A stretch of DNA of 64,000 nucleotides from an uncultured Acidobacteriota bacterium (lineage in GTDB: Bacteria > Acidobacteriota > UBA6911 > RPQK01 > JAJDTT01), in the NCBI GenBank assembly GCA_951812665.1, contig CATOST010000005.1, positions 62,001-126,000 of the forward strand. The letters are read 5' to 3'. Shown here in pieces: positions 8,810 to 16,827 of the stretch. Positions within the stretch are counted from its first letter, which is position 1; every line of letters starts with the position of its first letter. Under the pieces are notes generated by a model, which did no database searches, was not told the DNA's origin, and saw only the letters and a list, made by a program, of their open reading frames with translations. Both the position numbers and the translations under genes were made by a program.

Positions 8810-10840
8810 GTGAAGCTCTACAGGCCGGATCGACCCTATCGGAAGAGACCCAAAGCGGTCGTTGTCTATCCGCTCTTGATGGGGGCATGGCTAGGCTCGA
8901 CTTGGATGGGATGCATACAACCCGATGCTCCCGCGACAGCCCCGCCACCTCCGGATTCAGAGCTTGAAGAAGCATTGGAAACTTATGTGCCCCGGCCGGC
9001 CGGCAGCTTGACCTTCAACCGGGACATCGCACCCTTGGTGTTCGAGAGCTGCGCACCCTGTCACCGGCCGGGGGGCGCAGGGCCGTTCGACTTGCTCGGA
9101 TACGCAGACGTCAGCCGCCGAGCCAACCAGATCGTGACCGTCACGGAGAGTCGTTACATGCCTCCCTGGCAACCCGAGCCGGGCTACGGCGAGTTCATCG
9201 GGGAGCGCCGCCTGAATGGGGACCAGGTCGGCATGCTGGCGCAGTGGGTGGCTGAGGGGGCGATCGAAGGGAATCCGGCAGACTTGCCCAAGGTGCCGGA
9301 ATGGCCGACCGGCTGGCACTTGGGGCAACCGGATCTGGTCCTCACCATGCCTCGGCCTTATACGCTTGCGGCCGATGGACCGGACGTCTTCCGGATGTTC
9401 GTCATACCGGTTCCTCTGGCGTCGAACCGGTTTGTAGGAGCCTTGGAATTAAGGCCCGGAAACCCAAGGGTCGTCCATCATGCGGTAGGACTGGTCGACA
9501 CGACGCTTCGCAGCCGGCAATTGGATGAAGAAGATCCCATTCCGGGTTTCGAAGGCATGAGGTCCACCGAGTTCGCCCGCGCCCCCGACGGCCGTTTCCT
9601 GGGTTGGACACCCGGCAAGGTCCCGACGGAGAGTGCCGAAGGGAGGACTTGGCGGTTGAAGAGAGGGGCTGACCTGGTGCTGGAACTGCACATGATGCCC
9701 TCCGGCAAACCGGAACTGATTCAACCCAGCGTGGGGCTGTATTTCAGTGACGAGGCCCCGGCCAGAACTTCCTTCATCGTCGGACTGGGCTCCCAGACCA
9801 TCGACATTCCCCCGGGAGAGAAGAAATACCGGATCGAGGACAGCTATGTCCTGCCGGTGGCGGTGCAGGTTCTGGGCATTTACCCGCATGCCCACTATCT
9901 GGGCAAGCAGCTGCGCGCTTTCGCACAGCTTCCCGACGGCAGCCGGCGCTGGCTCGTTCATATCAAGGAGTGGGACTTCAATTGGCAGGACGAATACGTC
10001 TATCGCGAGCCGATCTCTCTCCCCCGCGGAACCCGGCTGACCATGCAATACAGTTACGATAACTCGGCCGGCAACCTGCGAAATCCCCACAACCCGCCTC
10101 AGCGGGTGGTTTACGGCCCCAATTCCAGCGATGAGATGGGTGACCTGTGGCTCCAGGTATTGACGCAAAACAGGAACGACTTGCTGACCCTGCAAACCGA
10201 CTACCGGGTCAAAGATCGAGACAGGTTCATTGCCGGCTACCGGCATGCCTTGAAGATCAAGCCGGAGGATGCCCAAAAGCACGACCACTTGGGCCAAGTG
10301 CTCCAGGCGCAGGGGATGGTTGAGGATGCCATCCGCCACTATCGCCAAGCGCTGGAAATCCGTCCCGCTTACGCGGAGACCCACAGCAATCTGGCGACCG
10401 CCTTGATACAGCAGGGTCATACCGAGGAGGCGATTGACCACTATGGCCGGGCCCTTAAAATCAAACCGGACCTGCTTGAAGCCCACTACAATCTGGGCGG
10501 AGCCCTGTTGTCCATCGGACGCACCAGCCAGGCCATTGCCTCCTTGCGGCGAGCTATCCATATCGAGCCCGGGTTTGCCAGGGCACACAACAACCTGGGC
10601 ATCGCCTTCGCTCAGCAGGAAGACTTGGCCCAAGCCCTATACCATTTTGAGCAGGCGGCGAGGATCGATTCGGACTTTGCAGAGGCCCGCAACAATCTTG
10701 GCAATGCACTTCTCTCCTTGGGGGATTACAGGCGGGCCGTTTCTGAATATCGGCGCGCCCTGGAGATCGACCCCAGCTACGCCGATGCCGCACGCAACCT
10801 GAAGCTGGCACAGGAACTGCTGCTGACTTCCCCCCAATAA
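8810..10840 (+). CDS. Cytochrome c / PHM-like copper monooxygenase / TPR fusion lipoprotein (copy 2)
   Basis: This 676-aa paralog of the gene at 2652 starts at GTG 8810, with a G-rich stretch upstream. It has a basic n-region, a hydrophobic stretch and a Cys at residue 35 (TWMGC), followed by a Pro-rich linker. The heme site is CAPCH at 81-85, at the same residue numbers as copy 1. Copper ligands are HH 223-224, H294 (LELHMMP), HAH 360-362 and M443 (DEMG). From about residue 480 come roughly five consecutive TPRs (for example HYRQALEIRPAYAETHSNLA). Copy 2 ends after the TPRs and lacks the terminal GQPCR-PWRDDDP module of copy 1. The CRTAC1 gene follows after 58 bp on the same strand, so the two are probably co-transcribed. 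The expected reaction is copper-dependent hydroxylation; the substrate is unknown. Confidence 0.82.
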   Translation: MKLYRPDRPYRKRPKAVVVYPLLMGAWLGSTWMGCIQPDAPATAPPPPDSELEEALETYVPRPAGSLTFNRDIAPLVFESCAPCHRPGGAGPFDLLGYADVSRRANQIVTVTESRYMPPWQPEPGYGEFIGERRLNGDQVGMLAQWVAEGAIEGNPADLPKVPEWPTGWHLGQPDLVLTMPRPYTLAADGPDVFRMFVIPVPLASNRFVGALELRPGNPRVVHHAVGLVDTTLRSRQLDEEDPIPGFEGMRSTEFARAPDGRFLGWTPGKVPTESAEGRTWRLKRGADLVLELHMMPSGKPELIQPSVGLYFSDEAPARTSFIVGLGSQTIDIPPGEKKYRIEDSYVLPVAVQVLGIYPHAHYLGKQLRAFAQLPDGSRRWLVHIKEWDFNWQDEYVYREPISLPRGTRLTMQYSYDNSAGNLRNPHNPPQRVVYGPNSSDEMGDLWLQVLTQNRNDLLTLQTDYRVKDRDRFIAGYRHALKIKPEDAQKHDHLGQVLQAQGMVEDAIRHYRQALEIRPAYAETHSNLATALIQQGHTEEAIDHYGRALKIKPDLLEAHYNLGGALLSIGRTSQAIASLRRAIHIEPGFARAHNNLGIAFAQQEDLAQALYHFEQAARIDSDFAEARNNLGNALLSLGDYRRAVSEYRRALEIDPSYADAARNLKLAQELLLTSPQ

Positions 10841-10898
10841 GGGGTTCGGATATCTGGCTCTCCGTTACCGAATACGTTCGTAATAGGATGAGAAAAGC

Positions 10899-12713
10899 AT
10901 GTGCTCTCAGCGAGGGAGTCCCTGGGTCATCCTGGTCATTTGGGCTCTACTGAACGTCTCTCCGGCGCAGGGTCCCCAGCAAGCCGACGGTCCGGGGCAG
11001 GAAGAAGGAGATTCGACGACCACGGAAATCTTCCTGGATGCCACGCGCGAGGCAGGGATCGATTTCGTTCACTTCAACGGCATGTCGGGGGAACGCTATC
11101 TCTGCGAAATGATGGGCCCCGGTGGAGCCATGTTCGACTATGACAATGACGGGGATCTCGACCTCTACCTGATCCAGGGCCGCATGCTCGGACCGGGGAA
11201 AACTCTTGCCGATGCGGTCTTCCCCCCGCCCAACTCCGAATTGCTGATCGACAGGCTCTACCGAAACGACCTGCAGACGCACAAAGCCGGCACGCGCCGT
11301 CTGCACTTTACCGAGGTGACGGAGGAAAGTGGGATCAAGGCGACGGGATACGGGATGGGCGTGGCAACGGGAGATTTCAACAACGATGGCTGGACCGATC
11401 TCTATCTGACCAATTTCGGACCCAACCAGATGTTTCGGAACAATGGGGATGGAACCTTTACCGAAGTGACCGGGGCAACCGGCACGGATGACCCTCGCTG
11501 GAGTGTCAGCGCGGCCTTCCTGGACTATGACCGGGATGGCTGGCTGGACCTTTACGTGGGCAACTATGTCGACTTCAGCTTCTCCAATCACAAGCGCTGC
11601 TTCTCTTTCTCTGATGCCGGCAGCGGGAGTGCGCTCGAGTACTGCGACCCCAACCAATACCAACCGTTGCCCGAGAGCCTGTTCCGCAATCGGGGTGATG
11701 GGACCTTCGAAGATGTGTCCCAAGAGGCAAGAATTGCCCGGGAATCAAATGGGGCCTTGGGAGTGAGTACGGCCGACTTCAACCGGGATGGCTGGGTCGA
11801 TATCTATGTCGCCAATGACAAGAGGCCGAATCACCTCTGGATCAATCAGAAGGATGGCAGTTTTCGGAACCAGGCTCTGCTGGCCGGCTGCGCAGTCAGC
11901 GGGGAGGGTTTTTCCGAGTCCAGCATGGGAGTGGACGCCGGTGACTTCGACGATGACGGAGACGAAGACCTCTTCATGACCCACATGTCGCTGAACGAGA
12001 AGAACACCTTATACGTCAACCAGGGAGAGGGGTCGTTCGAGGATGCCTCCTACCCGAGCGGGCTGGCTCTTCCCAGCATTGCATTCACTGGATTCGGAAC
12101 GGCATTTTTCGACTACGACAACGATGGTCGGCTGGATATTTTGGCCGCCAATGGACACGTCAAGAACGTTGAGGCGCTGGCGCGGGCCAAAGATCCTTTT
12201 CCATTGCACCAAACCAATCAACTGTTCAGGAACCTGGGAAAGGGGCAGTTTCAAGAAGTGACCAATGCCGGCGGGGCCGCATTTGAGCTGTCGGAAGTGA
12301 GTCGCGGAGCGGCATTTGGAGATGTCGACAACGATGGAGACACCGATGTCCTGATTCTCAACAATAACGGGCCCGCGCGGCTGCTGACCAATCAGGTCGG
12401 AAGTGACAACCATTGGATGGGGCTGAAGCTTGTCGGTCGGACTTCGGGCCGGGACATGGTGGGTGCCAGAGTCGCTGTCCTGCTATCCGGGGGTTCATCC
12501 TTGTGGCGCCGGGTCCGCACGGACGGAAGCTACGCCTCCGCCAATGACCCCAGGGTGCTGGTCGGGCTGGGTCAAGCAACTCAAGTCGAGGCCGTGCGCG
12601 TATATTGGCCCGACGGACAAGCAGAAGAATGGAAGAACGTCCTCATCAATACCTACACAAAATTGCTTCAAGGCGGCGGGACGCGGCTGGCATTGCCTGC
12701 AGAGCGTCGATAG
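10899..12713 (+). CDS. CRTAC1 family protein (FG-GAP propeller plus ASPIC/UnbV)
   Basis: This complete 604-aa protein has a signal peptide (WVILVIWALLNVSPAQG). The opening is the CRTAC1 block GIDFVHFNGMSGERYLCEMM. At least six FG-GAP/VCBS repeats with DxDxDGxxD calcium-type loops follow between about residues 70 and 480, for example DYDNDGDLDLYLIQG and DYDRDGWLDLYVGNYVDF. The C-terminus is an ASPIC/UnbV domain (GARVAVLLSGGSSLWRRV, VEAVRVYWPDGQAEEW). GGATGAG precedes the ATG by about 9 nt. It follows the monooxygenase-fusion gene closely, and pairing of a CRTAC1 gene with such a gene suggests a joint extracytoplasmic role. That role is inference; the family has no agreed biochemical activity. 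Confidence 0.9.
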   Translation: MCSQRGSPWVILVIWALLNVSPAQGPQQADGPGQEEGDSTTTEIFLDATREAGIDFVHFNGMSGERYLCEMMGPGGAMFDYDNDGDLDLYLIQGRMLGPGKTLADAVFPPPNSELLIDRLYRNDLQTHKAGTRRLHFTEVTEESGIKATGYGMGVATGDFNNDGWTDLYLTNFGPNQMFRNNGDGTFTEVTGATGTDDPRWSVSAAFLDYDRDGWLDLYVGNYVDFSFSNHKRCFSFSDAGSGSALEYCDPNQYQPLPESLFRNRGDGTFEDVSQEARIARESNGALGVSTADFNRDGWVDIYVANDKRPNHLWINQKDGSFRNQALLAGCAVSGEGFSESSMGVDAGDFDDDGDEDLFMTHMSLNEKNTLYVNQGEGSFEDASYPSGLALPSIAFTGFGTAFFDYDNDGRLDILAANGHVKNVEALARAKDPFPLHQTNQLFRNLGKGQFQEVTNAGGAAFELSEVSRGAAFGDVDNDGDTDVLILNNNGPARLLTNQVGSDNHWMGLKLVGRTSGRDMVGARVAVLLSGGSSLWRRVRTDGSYASANDPRVLVGLGQATQVEAVRVYWPDGQAEEWKNVLINTYTKLLQGGGTRLALPAERR

Positions 12714-12783
12714 AAACCGGTTCCAGCAGGCTGGCCCGATCCTGAGACCGTCTGCCGCAACCGGACCGGCGGGCTGGCCGTAC

Positions 12784-13950
12784 TCACGGGGGTTTTCCCT
12801 GCAGGAAGTCTCCAGCATCGCGCTGCTTCTTTTCTCGTGCTTGGGTGTCCAGTTTCTGAAACAGCTCCAACTCTCTTTGAGCGTCTTCCGTCCGCCCGAG
12901 CTTCTTATAGATTTGGGCCAATTGATAGTGGGATTGGGGCTGGTTCGGATCCAGGGCGATTGCTCGCCGCAAGGCCGCTACACCATCCTGTAACCGTCCC
13001 TTGGCTGCGTATGCCGCGGATAGAGCGACGAAAGCGTCAGAAATCCGATTATCCACGCGTATTACCGCTTCCAGATGCGGAATAGCATCGTCGAACTCCT
13101 GGCGGTAATTTTTGATGATTCCCAACTCGAGATTGACGATCGGATGGTGGGGATCGATCTTCAGCTCCTTCTCCAGCGTCGGCTCCGCCTTGTCGTACTG
13201 TCCCAATCCGAAGTAGAGGTCACCCAGCGCAAAGTTGACTCCGGGCGCGTTGGGATTCAAGGCGACGGCCTTCTCGTATTCTTCGATTGCCTGGTTCAAC
13301 CGTCCCTGGGTGGCGTAGGCCTCAGCCAGTAGTTGATGGGTGCGAAAGGAATCCGGATCGATTTCTTCAATACTCGAGAAGACCCGCTGGAACTTGTTGT
13401 AGGAGGTCCTGGTCCGGTTCAAGTAAGCCTGAGCCAACGTCTGCAATGCCTCCAGTTCCTGGGGATGTTTCTCGGTGACCGCTTCCAGGTGCTCGATGCT
13501 CTTGTCAAGTTGTTGCAGAGCCAGGAAACAGACCCCCAGGTAGACTTGTGCCTTTATGTTTTCGGAATTCTGGGAAATCGCCTGTTGGAATGACTCGACA
13601 GCCTTCTGATAGTCATACAGGCTGTAGTGAGCGAGCCCCAAAAAGAAATGGGCGTCGGGCAGCTCGGGTTCGAGTTGCAGGGCTTTCTCGAGCGACGCGA
13701 CGGCTTCCGTAAATCTCCCCTGAAACTGGTAGATCAATCCCAACTTGGCATGGAGCGGGGGAAACTCGGGTTGGAGTTCCAGCGCTGCCCGATAGGCTTG
13801 CTCAGCGGCACTCCAGTCGCCACTTTGCTCGGCGCGAGCGGCACTCTGGAGGTGTTCCTGAACCTCCGGAAGAATTTGGATGCCCGGCTTGGCCGCCTGT
13901 ACCCCCAGCAATGTCAGTAACAACAAACTATGAAGCGCCATATTCAACAA
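12784..13950 (-). CDS. Exported tetratricopeptide repeat protein
   Basis: This 388-aa protein has a short signal peptide (ALHSLLLLTLLGVQAAKPG) followed almost entirely by TPR units, about nine 34-residue repeats. Examples are AEQAYRAALELQPEFPPLHAKLGLIYQ, counted in parts, and AIEEYEKAVALNPNAP. TPRs are protein-interaction scaffolds; no catalytic domain is present. A second Met three codons in (MALHS) is an alternative start. The gene is convergent with the CRTAC1 gene at 10899 and lies 70 bp from its stop. The C-terminal tail is charged (AQRELELFQKLDTQAREKKQ). A periplasmic scaffold in the surrounding cluster is inferred from location and the signal peptide only. Confidence 0.85.
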   Translation of the reverse strand: MLNMALHSLLLLTLLGVQAAKPGIQILPEVQEHLQSAARAEQSGDWSAAEQAYRAALELQPEFPPLHAKLGLIYQFQGRFTEAVASLEKALQLEPELPDAHFFLGLAHYSLYDYQKAVESFQQAISQNSENIKAQVYLGVCFLALQQLDKSIEHLEAVTEKHPQELEALQTLAQAYLNRTRTSYNKFQRVFSSIEEIDPDSFRTHQLLAEAYATQGRLNQAIEEYEKAVALNPNAPGVNFALGDLYFGLGQYDKAEPTLEKELKIDPHHPIVNLELGIIKNYRQEFDDAIPHLEAVIRVDNRISDAFVALSAAYAAKGRLQDGVAALRRAIALDPNQPQSHYQLAQIYKKLGRTEDAQRELELFQKLDTQAREKKQRDAGDFLQGKPP

Positions 13951-14094
13951 GATTATCCAAGTATAAAATTCAATGTTTGGTCGTTAATATCCTTTTATCC
14001 GCTGAACTTTCCCCATTTCCCTCCAGCTTCAGGAGAACGGGGGAAGCAGATTTGAACGAAGATCGCTGTCGTCCCTCATTGATCGGTCCGGGGA

Positions 14095-14115
14095 GGGCGA
14101 CCACAAGGGTCGCCC
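14095..14115. repeat. Dispersed hairpin element (GGGCGACC arms)
   Basis: This is a perfect 8-bp inverted repeat, GGGCGACC and GGTCGCCC around the loop ACAAG, followed by CTGCGAGGG. The same block in opposite orientation, with minor changes, occurs at 61133-61153. It sits in the 239-bp gap upstream of the TPR gene and downstream of the SCO1-like/CRTAC1 gene. It may act as a terminator-like structure, but no T-tract follows. The rest of this gap shows no gene. Confidence 0.6.
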
Positions 14116-14189
14116 CTGCGAGGGCTTCTCCCAGGACCGTGAATCTCGATACGATCATTATTCGGTGAGCTTAGCACAGCTTCTGCAGG

Positions 14190-16661
14190 TTACGGCTCTG
14201 TTATGTTCAATTCGGAACCGGCTGCTATGGGTCCGGGAAGCACCTGTTGCTTTCCTGACGGCCACAGCACTTCAACCTGATCGACCTGTTCGGCTTCGCC
14301 GAGCCCGAAGTAAAGCGGATAGAGGCTTTGCGAGAGGTAACCGGATTGGCCGTCCTGCACCTTGGTGTAGCGGGCCGAACCAACTCGGACCGTGACCCGG
14401 GCACCGAGCCCGTCGCGGTTCGACCGGGTGCCGGTCAGATTGACTTTAAGGAAACGAATCTGCTTGCGATCGGCCAGATCACTGACCAGGACCAAGGGCT
14501 CGGAATTGAAATCGTTGGTCACAATGTCGAGGTCCCCGTCGTTATCCAGGTCGAAAATCACTGACGAACGAGAGCCCACGGCTCCCCAGGCCACGACACG
14601 CGTGACGCCGGCTCCCCGGGACCTGACTTTCTTGACCAGTTCGTGGTCCTTGTCGACGCGGAGCGCGTCCAGTTCAAACCAGGGGGTGAGGGTTCGGCCG
14701 CCGCGCCTGGGTTCCACGCCCAAAATGAATTCACTGTCCACGAATCCCTGTCCGTGGTCGTTGAGCAGCAGACTGTTGATGCCATAGCGATAGCCGTAGT
14801 TCATGCAGGAAGTGATGAATGCATCTTCGAATCCGTCGGCATTCAGGTCTCCCACACTCAATCCCCAGGGCCAATAGTTCTCGGCATTGATTTGATCCGA
14901 TATTTCCTTGAAAGTGCCGTCTCCCTGGTTACGAAAGAAGGCGTTGCCCCAGACATGATTGCCGTCAGTGGCCAACATCTGCTTCTCGGCGATCTCCTCG
15001 GGGAAGGGGATCTTCTCTTTCTCGCTGGAAGGATCCAGGTGTTTCCACATGTCCGTGTGCATGTCGGTCAGATAGAGGTCCAGTTGCCCGTCGTTGTCGA
15101 AGTCGAAGATCTTGATCCCCATGGTTCCCCACGGCGTCGCGGGAAACCGTTGGCGACTCTTCTTAACGAAACGTCGACCTTCAACATTCTCGTAGTACTG
15201 ATCGTGGCCTTGCATGTTGGCCAGATACAAATCGGGCCATCCGTCGTTGTTGGCATCGAGCGGACTGGCGTCCCCCGACCAACTCGTATCCTTCAAGACG
15301 GCCTGGCCGGTGACGTCGACGAATCGGTTACCGCCCTGGTTTTGATAGAGGACGCTGGGCTCCGAGAGCGCGGCATTCAGGTGGCGGTTGAAGGCGTCCG
15401 GCGTGGAACGATAGTAGGTATAAGTGGCGCGATCGGTCCCCGTAAAGGAGTCATGGACGACGGTCCTGATTTCGTCCGTCGTATAAATGCCGACATTCAC
15501 CAGGAACAGGTCCAGCCGGCCATCGCGGTTGTAGTCGAAGAAAACCGCCGCCGAGGAATGGCCCGTGTACCCGAGGCCTGACTCGGCGCTGATGTCCTTG
15601 AAGACCCCCTTCCCGTCGTTCTCAAACAACACATTGCCCCCACGAACGGTGGTGACGTACAGGTCCGCGTCCCCGTCATTGTCGATATCGGCGAAAGAAG
15701 CGGTCACGCCGATGCGCTCCCTGACAGCGACCCCCGCCCGCTCCGTGATGTTCTCGAACTTGCCGCCGCCCAGGTTCTTCCAGAGTTCATTGCCGCCCGC
15801 CTGACTCACGAAGTAGATGTCATGCCGCCCGTCGCCATCGATGTCGGCAATGGCGAGTCCGTTCCCGTGGTCGTAATGGGCGAAAATAAAGGACCTTCCC
15901 GCATCGTCGACGATCCGGTTGCGAAAAGCGATGCCGGACTCCCCGACCCGATCCTCAAACGAAAAGTCATGGAAGACTTGTATGCCGTCGGCGCCGTCAA
16001 GTTGGGCCTGCCGGCGTTCTTCCAGCCACGGGAAACCCTGCCACAGGAGACGTTCCTGCAGCGTCGTCAGGACATCCCTTTTCAGGGCCTCTCTCTGGTC
16101 GGTTGCGGTGGCGTCGTAGAACCCGCGGACATGCCCTTGTGGATCGACCAGCATCCATTTCCCACTGTCCTCGTGCGCCCGCCCGGCGAACCCTGCATAT
16201 ACCTGTCTTAGTACGTCTCGGGGGCCGGTGAGGAAGCTCCACTGGTCCCCGTCCACACCGACCTCATTTGCGTAACTCCGAAGGACTTGTGGCGAGTCGT
16301 GCTCCGCATCGACCGTGAAGGTGACCAGGCGAATGTCGGCCCAGCCCGGCCGTTTTTTGAGCTCTTGTTGGAGCTTCGCCAGCGTGGCGGTTTGCGACGA
16401 CGCCTGCGGATCGCGGGTGCGAATAAAATCCGCGATCCATGCTTTTCCCAGCAGTTCGTGGGTCCCGAAAGGCTGGGAGGCGTGGTCGGTCAAGGAAAAC
16501 TCGGGCAAACGGTGCAGTACGGGAGGCTTATGGTCTTGCGGGCTGGTTCTTTCCTTTGCCGCCTGCCGCAGGTTCGGCGCGGCGGGCGGAGCCGCCGCCA
16601 GGCCGAGCCAAGCCATCACCAATACGCTGGCTGCCGCAATTGCCGAATTTGGTGTGACCAT
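14190..16661 (-). CDS. SCO1-like (Cys-less) domain fused to CRTAC1/ASPIC propeller
   Basis: This 823-aa protein starts at ATG 16661 and opens with an exported leader (AAASVLVMAWLGLAAAPPA). An in-frame GTG 30 bp upstream is an alternative start. Residues about 50-200 read as a SCO1/SenC thioredoxin fold: LPEFSLTDHASQPFGTHELLGKAW, taken in parts, then a FTVDAEHDSPQVLRSYA block and LVDPQGHVRGFYD. The copper-binding TxCPxxC motif is replaced by TRDPQAS near 81-87, so neither cysteine is present. A His (AHEDSG, about 163) remains near the expected position. FG-GAP/VCBS repeats (DIDGDGRHDIYFVSQ, DIDNDGDADLYVT, DYNRDGRLDLFLVNVG and more) fill the centre and an ASPIC/UnbV domain ends the protein. The fold assignment is firm for the CRTAC1 part and moderate for the SCO1-like part. 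Confidence 0.85.
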   Translation of the reverse strand: MVTPNSAIAAASVLVMAWLGLAAAPPAAPNLRQAAKERTSPQDHKPPVLHRLPEFSLTDHASQPFGTHELLGKAWIADFIRTRDPQASSQTATLAKLQQELKKRPGWADIRLVTFTVDAEHDSPQVLRSYANEVGVDGDQWSFLTGPRDVLRQVYAGFAGRAHEDSGKWMLVDPQGHVRGFYDATATDQREALKRDVLTTLQERLLWQGFPWLEERRQAQLDGADGIQVFHDFSFEDRVGESGIAFRNRIVDDAGRSFIFAHYDHGNGLAIADIDGDGRHDIYFVSQAGGNELWKNLGGGKFENITERAGVAVRERIGVTASFADIDNDGDADLYVTTVRGGNVLFENDGKGVFKDISAESGLGYTGHSSAAVFFDYNRDGRLDLFLVNVGIYTTDEIRTVVHDSFTGTDRATYTYYRSTPDAFNRHLNAALSEPSVLYQNQGGNRFVDVTGQAVLKDTSWSGDASPLDANNDGWPDLYLANMQGHDQYYENVEGRRFVKKSRQRFPATPWGTMGIKIFDFDNDGQLDLYLTDMHTDMWKHLDPSSEKEKIPFPEEIAEKQMLATDGNHVWGNAFFRNQGDGTFKEISDQINAENYWPWGLSVGDLNADGFEDAFITSCMNYGYRYGINSLLLNDHGQGFVDSEFILGVEPRRGGRTLTPWFELDALRVDKDHELVKKVRSRGAGVTRVVAWGAVGSRSSVIFDLDNDGDLDIVTNDFNSEPLVLVSDLADRKQIRFLKVNLTGTRSNRDGLGARVTVRVGSARYTKVQDGQSGYLSQSLYPLYFGLGEAEQVDQVEVLWPSGKQQVLPGPIAAGSELNITEP

Positions 16662-16827
16662 CGTTTCATCTACGGGGGTTCGGAGAACCACCCCGTGACG
16701 GGGATAGGATCTTCTTTTTTGGGGAGTCTGGCAAGGTCAATTCCTACGGGGCGGACCTTCATCCATAGCACCGGGGCAGCCGTCAAGAAACAGCCTCTCT
16801 ATTCCCTCCGGTGGTATTCTTTTGTGA

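Noticed and set aside
12714..12783. Possible terminator between convergent genes
   Set aside because: GC-rich with short complementary stretches, but no convincing stem followed by T residues.
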